Part shown: positions 25,195-34,039 of the stretch, in pieces | How the letters are laid out: the number at the start of each line of letters is the position of its first letter | How positions within the stretch are numbered: the stretch's first letter is position 1 | Made by a program: the position numbers and the translations under genes | The notes under the pieces: generated by a model | The model's database searches: none | The model's input: the letters and a program-made list of their open reading frames with translations, nothing else | What the model was told of the DNA's origin: nothing | NCBI GenBank assembly: GCA_047017005.1 | Contig: JBKXSZ010000014.1 | Span: 1-40,056 of the forward strand | Direction of reading: 5' to 3' | Length of the DNA stretch: 40,056 nt | From: JBKXSZ01 sp047017005 | Lineage (GTDB): Bacteria; Bacillota; Clostridia; TANB77; CAG-508

Positions 25195-26634
25195 CTAATA
25201 TTGTCTTCCCCATACTACCATGTGTTTTGCAGGTTTACCACAATATACACAAGTATCGGATAAATGTTCTTCATCATATGGAATACATCTAGAATGTGCT
25301 CCTGTTTGTTCTTTTATCTTATTCTCACATTCTTCATCTCCACACCACATTGCTTTAATATATCCTTGGTTTTCATTTAATATTTTTTCAAATTCTTCCA
25401 TGTTCAAAGCAATTGATGTTCTTTTTACTTGGTTTTGTTTTGCTTCTTCAAACATATTCTTTTGAATTTCTTCTAATATTTCACCTAATTTTTCTTTTAA
25501 CTCTGCTAATTCAACCGTTATTTTTTCTTGTGTATCACGTCTTACAACAACGCACACACCATTTTCGATATCTCTTGGTCCAAGTTCAATACGAACTGGT
25601 ACTCCTCTCATTTCCCAGTCATTAAACTTATACCCTGGAGTATAGTTATCTCTTACATCTAATTCCATGCGATATGTTGCTTCTAAGGATTCAAACACTT
25701 CTTGTGCTTTTTCTTTTACACCTTCTTTATGCATTGCAACTGGTACAATAACCGCTTGAATAGGAGCTACTCTTGGAGGAAGTTTTAATCCTCTATTATC
25801 TCCATGTGCCATGATAACAGCACCAATTAATCTAGTACTGATTCCCCATGAAGTTTGATATGCATATTCTTCTTTTCCTTCTCTATTTTGAAATTTAATA
25901 TTAAATGGTTTTGTAAAGTTTTGTCCAAAATAGTGAGAGGTTCCTGCTTGAAGAGCTTTTCCATCATGCATTAAGTTTTCTACTGTATAGGTTGCAACTG
26001 CACCTGCAAATTGTTCTTTTGGTGTTTTTCTTCCCTTAAGTACTGGAATTGCTAAAAGTTCCTCTATAATTTCTCCATATATATCTAATATACGATGTGT
26101 AAATTTTTCTGCTTCTTCTGCTGTTTCATGAATTGTATGACCTTCTTGCCATAAAAACTCTCTAGAACGAAGGAATGGTCTTGTTTCTTTTTCCCATCTT
26201 AAAACATTACACCATTGATTTGTTTTCATTGGTAAATCTCTCCATGAACTAAGCCATTTTGAAAACTGCGTTGAAAACATCGTTTCTGAAGTTGGTCTTA
26301 CACATAATCTCTCCTCTAACTTTTGTTCTCCTCCTTCTGTAACCCACGCTACCTCTGGTGCAAATCCTTCTACATGGTCTTTTTCTTTTTGTAGTAAACT
26401 TTCTGGAATTAGCACTGGAAAGTATACATTCTTTACTCCTTCTTTTTTGAATTTAGCATCTGCATACTTTTTGATATTTTCCCAAATTGCATATCCATAT
26501 GGTCGAATTGCAATACATCCTTTTGTATCCGTATAGTCTGCTAGTTCTGCCTTTATAACAATATCGGTATACCATTTCGCAAAATCTTCTTCAATATTGG
26601 TGATTTCTTTTACAAAATTATCTTTATTTCCCAT
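25195..26634 (-). CDS. proS: Prolyl-tRNA synthetase, short (archaeal/eukaryote-like) form
   Basis: 479 aa, class II. Motif 1 region YFPVLIPESLLQKEKDHVEG, motif 2 VLRWEKETRPFLRSREFLWQEGHT, and motif 3 WGISTRLIGAVIMAHGDNRGL. The C-terminal part has the zinc-binding-like cysteines CGDEECE and CVYCGKPA and ends in the typical aromatic Y of this type. The editing insertion of the long bacterial ProRS is absent. Many Clostridia use this form. It follows scpB by 38 bases and is probably cotranscribed with it. Confidence 0.96.
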   Translation of the reverse strand: MGNKDNFVKEITNIEEDFAKWYTDIVIKAELADYTDTKGCIAIRPYGYAIWENIKKYADAKFKKEGVKNVYFPVLIPESLLQKEKDHVEGFAPEVAWVTEGGEQKLEERLCVRPTSETMFSTQFSKWLSSWRDLPMKTNQWCNVLRWEKETRPFLRSREFLWQEGHTIHETAEEAEKFTHRILDIYGEIIEELLAIPVLKGRKTPKEQFAGAVATYTVENLMHDGKALQAGTSHYFGQNFTKPFNIKFQNREGKEEYAYQTSWGISTRLIGAVIMAHGDNRGLKLPPRVAPIQAVIVPVAMHKEGVKEKAQEVFESLEATYRMELDVRDNYTPGYKFNDWEMRGVPVRIELGPRDIENGVCVVVRRDTQEKITVELAELKEKLGEILEEIQKNMFEEAKQNQVKRTSIALNMEEFEKILNENQGYIKAMWCGDEECENKIKEQTGAHSRCIPYDEEHLSDTCVYCGKPAKHMVVWGRQY

Positions 26635-26672
26635 TTTTCTCTCCTTTATTTTTATTGTTATTCTTGTTTTTC

Positions 26673-27362
26673 TTATTTTTTAATCTCGTCTTCACCCTTT
26701 GCGGGAGTAGGAGCCTCCACTAGTATTTCTTGTGATAAATTCTCTTCTTTCTCAAAATTTTCTTCTCTTTCTTCAGGTAGTTTATCTTCTCTATCTTCGT
26801 CTCTTTTTTCTACTAAATCATCAATTACAATTTGTTCATTTTCGTCTAATTTATATCTTGGTAATTCTGGTAGTTCCTCTAAAGAAGAATATCCAAACAT
26901 ACGTAAAAATTCATCTGTTGTTTGATAAGTTGTTGGTCTTCCTGGAGCATCTATTCTTCCAGCTTCTTCAATTAAACCATATTCTAATAGCTTATATATA
27001 GTACCATCTGAATTAACTCCTCGAATTGCCTCTATTTCTGCTCTTGTTACTTTTGGGTTATATGCAATGATAGCTAATGTTTCCATAGCTGCATTAGATA
27101 AATTAGGTTTATTTCTTTTATCTAAAATTGGGTAGATATATTCATAATATTCCTTTTTTGTGCATAATTGATAACCATCGTTAATTCTTAAGATGGTTAT
27201 TCCTCTATTTTCTGCATCATATTCTGTTTTCATACTATCCATGATAGAAATAACATCCTCTTGTGTTAATTCTAAAGCAGACATAAATTCTGTAATCTTT
27301 ACATCCCTTCCTGCAGCAAATAGAATGGCTTCTATCACAGCTTTTGCTTTTTCAATTTCCAT
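26673..27362 (-). CDS. scpB: Segregation and condensation protein B
   Basis: 229 aa, subunit of the SMC-ScpA-ScpB condensin. Two winged helices cover residues 1-165, with the family signature NAAMETLAIIAYNPKVTRAEIEAIRGVNSDGTIYKLLEYGLI. A last 60-residue tail is very acidic and lacks family similarity (EKRDEDREDKLPEEREENFEKEE-like). scpA, usually the neighbour, is not in the window. Its separation is a small peculiarity. Confidence 0.93.
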   Translation of the reverse strand: MEIEKAKAVIEAILFAAGRDVKITEFMSALELTQEDVISIMDSMKTEYDAENRGITILRINDGYQLCTKKEYYEYIYPILDKRNKPNLSNAAMETLAIIAYNPKVTRAEIEAIRGVNSDGTIYKLLEYGLIEEAGRIDAPGRPTTYQTTDEFLRMFGYSSLEELPELPRYKLDENEQIVIDDLVEKRDEDREDKLPEEREENFEKEENLSQEILVEAPTPAKGEDEIKK

Positions 27363-27444
27363 TTTTTATCTTACCCTTTTCTTTGATTTCTCTTTAAAAC
27401 CTATGTTATATTATGCCACGTATTTCCTCTCGTGTCAAATGGTA

Positions 27445-27473
27445 TTGCCTTTTTTTCCTCCATGTGTTAAGAT
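27445..27473 (+). promoter_or_regulatory. Possible promoter of the 57-aa gene
   Basis: TTGCCT (27445-27450) and TAAGAT (27468-27473), spacer 17, lie 30 bases before the ribosome site AAGGGG. Confidence 0.4.
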
Positions 27474-27503
27474 AAATATAGTTTTTAACAAGGGGTTGAT
27501 TTT

Positions 27504-27677
27504 ATGGCAGATGAGAAAAAGAAACTAGAGATTATCTCTGGTGATAGTTCTAATTTAGAGATATCTCCTGTATATGACCATTTAAATGTTGCAAAACCAA
27601 AATTAAAAGAACGTAAAGGTATCATTGTTCCTAAAACTGGAAAAGTAGATAAGAAAAAAGAGAAAAAGAAAGATTAA
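27504..27677 (+). CDS. Small protein, 57 aa
   Basis: MADEKKKLEIISGDSSNLEI, then SPVYDHLNVAKPK, and a basic tail KTGKVDKKKEKKKD. It has a ribosome site (AAGGGGTTG, 8 bases before ATG), a possible promoter and a terminator. It resembles a short conserved hypothetical protein I have seen in Clostridia, but no function is known. It has no membrane segment and is very polar. Confidence 0.6.
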   Translation: MADEKKKLEIISGDSSNLEISPVYDHLNVAKPKLKERKGIIVPKTGKVDKKKEKKKD

Positions 27678-27699
27678 TTTCTTCTATTTTTATGGCAAA

Positions 27700-27721
27700 A
27701 AAGACGCTTTATAGCGTCTTT
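27700..27721. terminator. Bidirectional terminator
   Basis: A 9-bp perfect stem AAAGACGCT/AGCGTCTTT with a TTAT loop between the convergent 57-aa gene and the 27709 gene. It overlaps the stop of the latter. Confidence 0.75.
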
Positions 27722-28344
27722 AATAGTTTCAAAAATTCTTTCTTTTTAACTTCTAGAAATTCTTTTAACTCTTCATAATTAAAACAAGTTAACTCTCCAT
27801 CTAACTCTTGTCCCACATATTGTTTAATCTTAGCCAACATCTTTGATATTTTCTTATTATCAATCTCTTTAATTGGGTTTACAATCAAAGAAATATTATA
27901 TTTTTCCCTTAAATCATACTCTTTACGCAATTGACTATTAATAATAGAATAATCACGATAAATTCCATTTTCATTATAAATATCTTTGAATTCAACTAAG
28001 TTTCCTGTTCTTTTGTCACGATATATCGTATTGTGATTAGTATAGCTCGTACCAGATACTATTTTATAATATTTTGCCATAAATTCATTATAAAAATATT
28101 GGTCTAAATAAATATGAGTCAGATATCCCATTACAAAAGGATTGTTTAAATTCTTTTTATATTTTATTAGAAATTTCACATAATCTGCTTTTTCATATGC
28201 ATCTCCAAAGTGTGATAATTCCTTATTTCGCTCTATTGCACAAACATCAGGTGCTACTGCTCCTAATATTATCTGGTCTTCATCCATCTTCAACTCTTCA
28301 TTTATCCTCTTTGCAAACGCCATATGAATACAATAACTTGCCAC
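27709..28344 (-). CDS. Zinc-dependent phospholipase C-like protein
   Basis: 211 aa. Its N-terminal half follows the Zn_dep_PLPC pattern: ...YCIHMAFAKRIN, GAVAPDVCA (Asp), ELSHFGDAY (His), and YLTHIYLDQYFYN (His and Asp), which would ligate metal ions. There is no signal peptide, so it is probably a cytosolic hydrolase of unknown substrate rather than a secreted toxin. The C-terminal 60 residues are helical and lysine-rich. It is a single gene between two terminators. Confidence 0.6.
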   Translation of the reverse strand: MASYCIHMAFAKRINEELKMDEDQIILGAVAPDVCAIERNKELSHFGDAYEKADYVKFLIKYKKNLNNPFVMGYLTHIYLDQYFYNEFMAKYYKIVSGTSYTNHNTIYRDKRTGNLVEFKDIYNENGIYRDYSIINSQLRKEYDLREKYNISLIVNPIKEIDNKKISKMLAKIKQYVGQELDGELTCFNYEELKEFLEVKKKEFLKLLKTL

Positions 28345-28444
28345 GTTTTATCACATTTCCTTCTATTTCGTATTTTCATATTTATTATATCGAATATTTT
28401 GCTTTTTTGCAAATTTCTTAAAGTTAAATTTCTCCCCTTCCCCC

Positions 28445-28482
28445 AAAAAACAGTAAATACAAATGTATCTACTGTTTTTTAT
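28445..28482. terminator. Hairpin terminator
   Basis: AAAAAACAGTA ... TACTGTTTTTT with an inner stem, in a non-coding stretch (28345-28653). T-rich on both strands. The gene it serves is not clear. The rest of this stretch holds nothing else except the tRNA terminator. Confidence 0.55.
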
Positions 28483-28599
28483 TGAGCGAAGATAAGATGC
28501 TCTAGTGCATTATTAAATTATTCGTTTTTACCTGATTTCTTATCAATTCAACATTCAGTATATATCAGTGTTTTAGAGTTTAATTTTTCTTTGTTTTAA

Positions 28600-28642
28600 A
28601 ATGTAAAATAGCCTGTATCTGTTGATACTAGCTATTTACATT
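28600..28642 (-). terminator. Terminator of tRNA-Met
   Basis: Arms AATGTAAATAGC/GCTATTTTACATT with an inner stem AGTATC/GATAC, 12 bases after the tRNA. The T-tail is interrupted by A. Confidence 0.55.
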
Positions 28643-28653
28643 AATTTTTCTAT

Positions 28654-28730
28654 TGGTAGCGACGGGTGGATTCGAACCGCCGACCTAACGGGTATGAACC
28701 GTTTGCTCTAGCCAACTGAGCTACGTCGCC
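28654..28730 (-). tRNA. tRNA-Met (CAT), elongator type
   Basis: 77 nt with encoded CCA. The acceptor stem is GGCGACG/CGTCGCT (first pair G-U, as in elongator tRNA-Met of Bacillus). The D arm is TAGCTCAGTTGGCTAGAGCA, the anticodon stem AACGG/CCGTT with loop TTCATAC, and the T arm GGCGG-TTCGAAT-CCACC. The absence of the unpaired 1-72 C-A and of three G-C pairs in the anticodon stem separates it from the initiator. A CAT tRNA modified to read ATA (Ile2) is less likely. Confidence 0.95.
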
Positions 28731-28757
28731 ATGTTACAATCAGTTACAACATGTATA

Positions 28758-28786
28758 ATTATAATAGGATAAGCTCTATTTGTCAA
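28758..28786 (-). promoter_or_regulatory. Consensus promoter of tRNA-Met
   Basis: Perfect TTGACA (28786-28781) and TATAAT (28763-28758) with a 17-base spacer. The -35 begins within the T-tail of the preceding terminator. Confidence 0.9.
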
Positions 28787-28791
28787 GAAAA

Positions 28792-28818
28792 AAGAAGAAA
28801 GTTTTTAGCTTTCTTCTT
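28792..28818 (-). terminator. Terminator of the 28826 gene
   Basis: A 10-bp perfect stem AAGAAGAAAG/CTTTCTTCTT, loop of 7, followed on the minus strand by TTTTTTC. Confidence 0.8.
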
Positions 28819-28825
28819 AATTTGT

Positions 28826-29161
28826 TCATCTTTCTTCTTCTCTATCTATTTCTTCAGATTTTTCTATCACTATATTTTTATTATTCTCTTTTTTGGATTC
28901 TACTTGTATTTTTTTATGATTTATATTTGCTTTTTGATTTTTTCTTCCTGTCCTACTTTCAAACATTATTTTTCCTTCTTTATCTACTGCATTCCTGGTG
29001 TTTTTAAGCATCACTAAATCACGGACACCAATTTTAAAAGTCTCCTTTTTAGAAAGATTATTTAATTCTGGTATTTCATTAAGTGATGTGTCAATTTCAT
29101 TATCTGCTTTTAAAAAAATAGCACTTAATCCTCTTACACTTTCTTTTACTTGTTCTAACAT
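28826..29161 (-). CDS. Hypothetical protein, 111 aa
   Basis: Not recognised. Residues 1-60 may fold (MLEQVKESVRGLSAIFLKAD ... KIGVRDLVMLKNTRNAV). Residues 65-111 are a charged, probably disordered tail (KKENNKNIVIEKSEEIDREEER). No membrane segment or motif is seen. It lies between rpoD and tRNA-Met with its own terminator. Confidence 0.6.
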   Translation of the reverse strand: MLEQVKESVRGLSAIFLKADNEIDTSLNEIPELNNLSKKETFKIGVRDLVMLKNTRNAVDKEGKIMFESRTGRKNQKANINHKKIQVESKKENNKNIVIEKSEEIDREEER

Positions 29162-29289
29162 TTTCTTCTCTTAAGCTTCCTTAAGATTTTCACCTCTCTT
29201 TTGGTTGTATTATAAAAACACCTATTTATAGTTTAACATAAATGCCTATATAAAGTCAAGTTCTTCTTTTTTACCTTTCCTTTGAAAAA

Positions 29290-29316
29290 GAGAATAACTT
29301 TTTAATTGTTATTCTC
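29290..29316 (-). terminator. Terminator of the dnaG-rpoD operon
   Basis: A 9-bp perfect stem GAGAATAAC/GTTATTCTC, loop of 9, with a CTTTTTC tail on the minus strand, 50 bases after rpoD. Confidence 0.75.
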
Positions 29317-29364
29317 CTTTTTTCTTTTCCTTTATTTTATTCTTTCTATTTCTCTTTTATTCCT

Positions 29365-30696
29365 TTAATTCATGTAATCTCTTAATTTTTTGCTTCTACT
29401 TGGGTGCCTTAGTTTCCTTAATGCCTTTGCTTCAATCTGTCTAATTCTTTCACGAGTTACCATGAATTCACGTCCTACTTCTTCTAATGTTCTTGCTTTT
29501 CCATCTTCTAGTCCAAATCTCAATTTTAATACTTTTGCTTCTCTTGGAGTTAATGTATTCATAACTTCTTCTAATTGTTCTTTTAAAAGTGTGTATGCCG
29601 CAGAATCATGTGGTGCAGGACTATCTTCATCTTGAATGAAATCGCCTAAATGGCTATCATCCTCTTCCCCTATTGGTGTTTCTAAGGATACGGGGTCTTG
29701 TGCTATTTTTTGAATTTCCATTACTTTTTCTACTGGTATTTCCATTTCTTTGGCGATTTCTTCTGGGGTAGGCTCTCTACCTAATTGTTGCAATAGATGT
29801 CTAGAAGTACGAATTAATTTATTGATTGTTTCTACCATATGAACTGGAATACGAATGGTTCTTGCTTGGTCTGCAATCGCTCTTGTAATTGCTTGTCTTA
29901 TCCACCAAGTAGCATAGGTACTAAACTTAAATCCTTTTGTATAATCAAACTTTTCAACTGCTTTAATTAATCCCATATTTCCTTCTTGGATTAAATCTAA
30001 AAATAGCATTCCTCTTCCTACATATTTTTTAGCAATACTAACAACTAATCTTAGGTTGGATTCTGCTAGTTTTTGTTTTGCCTCTTCATCTCCTTGCAAT
30101 ACACGATTAGCAAGCTCTAATTCTTCTTCATAACTTAATAAAGGAATTCTTCCAATTTCTCTTAAATACATACGTACTGGGTCATCAATATTAACGCCAT
30201 CGAAATTGTTTAAGTTAATGTCCTCTAGTTTAATATCTTCTACTTCTTGTAAGTCTTCAATGTCCGGCTCATCTTCCTCGAAGTCATCTTTTAATATATC
30301 CACACCTAATTCTTCAAAAGCATCAAATACTTTATCAATTTGTTCTGGATTAATATCATCTAACTCACTAGCCAATTCTCCATATGTGATTTTTCCTTGT
30401 GTTTTTGCTTTCTTTAATATATTAGCTACTTTTGCATTTTTAATTTCTTCATTTTTTGTCTTCTCTTCTTCGTTCTCTTCCTTTTTCGTTTCTTTACCCT
30501 TTATTTCTGTTTTTGCTTTCTTATGGTCTTCATTTAATTCTTTAATTGCCTCTTTCGCCTTTGCATTTTTAGCATGTTTATCTATCTTTTCAGTTGCATC
30601 TACCTCTTTTTTACTTTCTATCTTCTTTACCTTTGTTGAAACTTTTTTCTTTTCTTCTTTTATTTCTTCTAGCTCTTCCTTCTTTGCTTTTTCCAT
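29365..30696 (-). CDS. rpoD: RNA polymerase primary sigma factor RpoD (SigA)
   Basis: 443 aa. An unusual first 90 residues are almost only Lys, Glu, Ala and Thr (KAKEAIKELNEDHKKAKTEI and similar). Region 1.1 follows (YGELASELDDINPEQIDKVF). Then regions 1.2 and 2 (DPVRMYLREIGRIPLLSYEEE; YATWWIRQAITRAIADQART), region 3, and region 4 with the HTH TLEEVGREFMVTRERIRQIEAKALRKLRHP. It directs vegetative transcription. It is downstream of dnaG by 10 bases, the conserved Firmicute macromolecular synthesis operon. Confidence 0.97.
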   Translation of the reverse strand: MEKAKKEELEEIKEEKKKVSTKVKKIESKKEVDATEKIDKHAKNAKAKEAIKELNEDHKKAKTEIKGKETKKEENEEEKTKNEEIKNAKVANILKKAKTQGKITYGELASELDDINPEQIDKVFDAFEELGVDILKDDFEEDEPDIEDLQEVEDIKLEDINLNNFDGVNIDDPVRMYLREIGRIPLLSYEEELELANRVLQGDEEAKQKLAESNLRLVVSIAKKYVGRGMLFLDLIQEGNMGLIKAVEKFDYTKGFKFSTYATWWIRQAITRAIADQARTIRIPVHMVETINKLIRTSRHLLQQLGREPTPEEIAKEMEIPVEKVMEIQKIAQDPVSLETPIGEEDDSHLGDFIQDEDSPAPHDSAAYTLLKEQLEEVMNTLTPREAKVLKLRFGLEDGKARTLEEVGREFMVTRERIRQIEAKALRKLRHPSRSKKLRDYMN

Positions 30697-30706
30697 AATC
30701 TACCTC

Positions 30707-32503
30707 CTATTTCATTTTAGCCAATGTAATGATTATCGTGCTAAGTTCTTCTTCTAAATTAGCTATTTCCTCTTTGGTCAAATTGGTATCTTGTAGCTTT
30801 TTTATAACATCGTTCTTTTTACGTGTTAGTTTTTCTTTTTCATATATATGTAAAATATCTTCAATCCCCTTGTTCACATCTGTTATTTCAAAATCGTCTG
30901 CCATAATGTCTGTGATATGATTTAAAATTTCTTCTTCTGTAAAACAATCCAATATAGCATTAATATTACTATTTCCCTTTTTGAATTCTTCATACAATTT
31001 TGTGACAATTTTTTGATTAATTTCAGATTTAAAATCTTCTGGTAGTATATTATCTTTTATTTTTTTATATGCTTCTGCTTCCGGATTCAGTAAAAGAGAA
31101 ATTACCGTATCTTCAATTCTTAAAATTCGTTTTGGCACTTGCTGTTCTTTCTCTTTTTTCCTTGCCACTACTGCAATTGGCTTTTCTAATACTTTTTTAC
31201 TTGCTACATTTGTTCTAGTTAGTTTATCAATCTCTGCATAAATCGCTTCATTGGATATTCCATATTCTTTTGCTATTTTATCTACATAGACTTCCTTTTC
31301 TATACTATTATCTACTTTGGATAATATTTTCGCAATTTCATTTAAAAACTTAATTTTGTCATTTACATTATCAATATTTAAATTCTTTTTCAGTGTTTTT
31401 ACTTTAAATTCCACTAAAGAAATTGCATTATCCACATACTTTTGAAATCTTTCTGGTCCATATTTGACTACAAATTCATCTGGGTCCTTTGCTCCTTCTA
31501 TTTGTAAAATTCGAACATCACATCCTAAATCTCGTAAGATTTCTAATCCCCTTTGAGTTGCAGCTTGTCCCGCTCCATCTGCATCATAACCAATAATAAC
31601 CTGGGGAGCATGTTTTCTTAACAGTCTTCCTTGATTTTCTGTTAATGCAGTTCCTAAAGAAGCAACTGCATAATGAATTCCTCTTTGGTGTAAGGAAATG
31701 GCATCCATATATCCTTCTACAATAAGGATTTTATCTAAATGATACTGTTTTGCCACATTTAATCCAAATAAGTGTCTTCCTTTTGAATATACGATATTTT
31801 CTGGAGAATTGATATATTTTGGTTTACTATCATCGAGCACTCTTCCTCCAAATGCAATATATCTTCCTCTAATATCTTGTATTGGAAACATTAATCTTTT
31901 ACGGAATCGATCTATAAATTTTCCGTTTTCTGCTTTATTTACAAGGCTGGATGCTAGAATTTGTTCTTCAGTAAATCCTTTTGCTTTTAAATGCCTATAT
32001 AGCTCATCAAAGTTTGTAGAGTATCCTATCATAAAAGATTTTAATGTATTATTATCAAGTCTTCTTTTTTTTACATATTCTTGTGCTAGTTTTGATGTTG
32101 ATTTGTATAGATTTTCTTGAAAAAATTCCGCTGCTGCTTTATTTACTTCATAGACTTTTGCTTTTAATTCCTGTTTTTTGTTGTCTACAGAACTGTCTAA
32201 AGTTGGTAATGATATACCAGCTCGTTCTGCTAGGATTTCGACCGTTTCTCTAAAGTCTACATTTTCTATTTTACTAACAAAATGAAAGACATTTCCTCCT
32301 ACACCACACCCAAAGCAATGAAAAATCTGCTTATCTGGTGAGACAGAAAAAGAAGGTGATTTCTCTTTATGAAATGGACATAGCCCAAAGAAATTTCGAC
32401 CACTTCTTTTTAAGACAACGTATTGGGAAATGACATCTACAATATCATTTGCATTTCGAATTTCATCAATTAATTCATCACTATATCGTAACAACCTTTT
32501 CAA
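30707..32503 (-). CDS. dnaG: DNA primase DnaG
   Basis: 598 aa. The N-terminal zinc ribbon is CPFHKEKSPSFSVSPDKQIF followed by HCFGCG. The catalytic TOPRIM domain has ILIVEGYMDAISL and GYDADGAGQAATQRG. The C-terminal helicase-binding part (about 430-598) is divergent and charged, as is usual. It makes RNA primers at the fork together with DnaB. The start is probably a TTG (32503 or 32494); neither has an ideal ribosome site. There is no rpsU in front of it. Confidence 0.96.
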   Translation of the reverse strand: MKRLLRYSDELIDEIRNANDIVDVISQYVVLKRSGRNFFGLCPFHKEKSPSFSVSPDKQIFHCFGCGVGGNVFHFVSKIENVDFRETVEILAERAGISLPTLDSSVDNKKQELKAKVYEVNKAAAEFFQENLYKSTSKLAQEYVKKRRLDNNTLKSFMIGYSTNFDELYRHLKAKGFTEEQILASSLVNKAENGKFIDRFRKRLMFPIQDIRGRYIAFGGRVLDDSKPKYINSPENIVYSKGRHLFGLNVAKQYHLDKILIVEGYMDAISLHQRGIHYAVASLGTALTENQGRLLRKHAPQVIIGYDADGAGQAATQRGLEILRDLGCDVRILQIEGAKDPDEFVVKYGPERFQKYVDNAISLVEFKVKTLKKNLNIDNVNDKIKFLNEIAKILSKVDNSIEKEVYVDKIAKEYGISNEAIYAEIDKLTRTNVASKKVLEKPIAVVARKKEKEQQVPKRILRIEDTVISLLLNPEAEAYKKIKDNILPEDFKSEINQKIVTKLYEEFKKGNSNINAILDCFTEEEILNHITDIMADDFEITDVNKGIEDILHIYEKEKLTRKKNDVIKKLQDTNLTKEEIANLEEELSTIIITLAKMK

Positions 32504-32656
32504 ACCTTTCTTTATTTAAAGTAACTTGAAATAAATACCATATAACATAATAATATTATTCGACAACATTGCTCCAAATCCTTCTTCGTTTTCGCACAAG
32601 ATGACAAATATTTTCTATTTTATCATTTATTATGTTAAGTAAAAAAATCGTGCAAA

Positions 32657-32680
32657 AAATACCTAGTAACCTAGGTATTT
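32657..32680 (-). terminator. Terminator of carD
   Basis: A 10-bp perfect stem AAATACCTAG/CTAGGTATTT with a 4-base loop and TTTTTTG on the minus strand. Confidence 0.85.
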
Positions 32681-32698
32681 AATTTTTTGTCTTTTCTA

Positions 32699-33271
32699 CT
32701 ATGCTTGTTGTGTTCCATCAAATGGAATAAATTTATTAACAGCACTTTCCTTTTCTCCCATTTCTACTTGTGGGTCTAATCTAAACTCTGCAAAGGAATG
32801 ATTGATTTTATTGTCTACCATTTCTTCTATTTCTGTTTGTGTGGCATGTTCTGCTAATACTAGTTCACTAATTAGAATTTGTCTTGCATTCGATAGCATT
32901 TTCTTTTCTCCTGTTGATAGTCCTTTTTCTTTTTGTTTAAATGCTAAATTACGAACAACATCAGCAACTTCATATATATCTCCGCTCTTCATTTTATCCA
33001 TATTATCTCTGTATCTTTTGTTCCAGTTCATTGCCATTTCAGTTTCGTCTCTATCTAGAACTTTTAATACTTCTTCTGCTGCACTTTTATCTATAATATT
33101 GCGAACCCCAATTTGTTCTGCTTTCTCGGTTGGTACCATTACTTTTACTTCACCTGGCATTTTTAAAACATAATAGCTTTGGGTTTCACCTAGTATATTT
33201 TTTTCTTCAATAGCATCAATTGTGCCTGCCCCGTGCATTGGGTATACAATTTTATCGCCTACATTGAACAT
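32699..33271 (-). CDS. carD: CarD-family transcriptional regulator
   Basis: 190 aa from ATG 33271 (MFNVGDKIVYPMHGAGTIDA), which follows AAAGGAG with an 8-base spacing; the frame extends six codons further. Residues 1-60 are the CarD/TRCF RNA-polymerase-interacting Tudor-like domain. The rest is helical and binds promoter DNA (WNKRYRDNMDKMKSGD; EKKMLSNARQILISEL). CarD stabilises open complexes, especially at rRNA promoters. Its location near rpoD/dnaG is unremarkable, and a terminator follows. The C-terminal 25 residues look like an added tail. Confidence 0.9.
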   Translation of the reverse strand: MFNVGDKIVYPMHGAGTIDAIEEKNILGETQSYYVLKMPGEVKVMVPTEKAEQIGVRNIIDKSAAEEVLKVLDRDETEMAMNWNKRYRDNMDKMKSGDIYEVADVVRNLAFKQKEKGLSTGEKKMLSNARQILISELVLAEHATQTEIEEMVDNKINHSFAEFRLDPQVEMGEKESAVNKFIPFDGTQQA

Positions 33272-33334
33272 GTAAGTCACTCCTTTCAAAGTTGCTTTTT
33301 CTCTTCTAACAACATCTTTATTATACTACAAAAA

Positions 33335-33360
33335 ATACCAAAAGTCAAAGCTTTTGGCAT
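33335..33360 (-). terminator. Terminator of dut
   Basis: Stem ATGCCAAAAG/CTTTTGGTAT (one G-T), loop of 6, followed by TTTTTTG on the minus strand. Confidence 0.75.
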
Positions 33361-33441
33361 TAATTTTTTATGTAGTTTTTCCGTGTTTTCCTTACGGCTA
33401 TCGTAATTTCCAGTCTTTTAAATTTTCTTTTTATTTCTTTT

Positions 33442-33909
33442 TTATTTACTGGTAGAACCGAATCCTCCCGTTCTTTCTCCTGTTGCAATATCATCATCTG
33501 TTACAAAATATTTTGCAAAAATTCCCTGTCCAATTGCTTCGCCTTTTTTAATAACAATATCTTCTTCTCTTATGTTATAGAAAGCAAACATAATATGACC
33601 ATCGTTATCAGGATTTCCATAATAGTCTTTATCAATAACACCTACACTATTTGCCATAACTAAACCTTTTTTCTTCGGGTTTGAACTTCTATTATAGATA
33701 TATAAAACTTCGTCATCTTGCATATAAGCTTTTATCCCTGTTTTTATTAAAGTAGGATTCATTCCTTTTTTAAAACTTGGTACAACAGTATCTTCTGCCG
33801 CTTCTATATCATAACCTGCAGAATATTTTGTTTTACGAATTGGCAATTGAATCTCCTTATCTTCAAACCCTTTTGCGATCTCAAATCCTCTTACTTTTCT
33901 TTTTTCCAT
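33442..33909 (-). CDS. dut: dUTP diphosphatase
   Basis: 155 aa, trimeric dUTPase fold that makes dUMP from dUTP. The five motifs are present: SAGYDIEAA (1), NRSSNPKKKG (2), GVIDKDYYGN (3), GEAIGQGIF (4) and the C-terminal arm RTGGFGST (5). The version with a central NPDNDGHIMFAF insert is often seen in clostridial and phage enzymes. Nothing nearby indicates a prophage. It has its own terminator. Confidence 0.94.
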   Translation of the reverse strand: MEKRKVRGFEIAKGFEDKEIQLPIRKTKYSAGYDIEAAEDTVVPSFKKGMNPTLIKTGIKAYMQDDEVLYIYNRSSNPKKKGLVMANSVGVIDKDYYGNPDNDGHIMFAFYNIREEDIVIKKGEAIGQGIFAKYFVTDDDIATGERTGGFGSTSK

Positions 33910-34000
33910 TTCTTCCTCCTTAAATTTTAACTATTAATTTTTCCTCACTCATTCTATCTTAAAATGATTTTCTATGTCAAGTCTTGTTAACATCAAAAAG

Positions 34001-34033
34001 AAAAAGGCCCATAATTATATGTTAGGCCTTTTT
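34001..34033 (-). terminator. Terminator of the 34040 gene
   Basis: A 9-bp perfect stem AAAAAGGCC/GGCCTTTTT with a 15-base loop and a T-rich tail on the minus strand. Confidence 0.75.
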
Positions 34034-34039
34034 TCCTTT

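Noticed and set aside
28654..28730. Initiator tRNA-fMet
   Set aside because: The anticodon is CAT, but the 1-72 pair is G-U and the anticodon stem lacks the three consecutive G-C pairs of initiators.
30206..30757. 183-codon plus-strand frame rich in Ser and Phe
   Set aside because: It is antisense to the Lys/Glu-rich 5' part of rpoD. The composition is just the mirror of that low-complexity stretch and there is no ribosome site.
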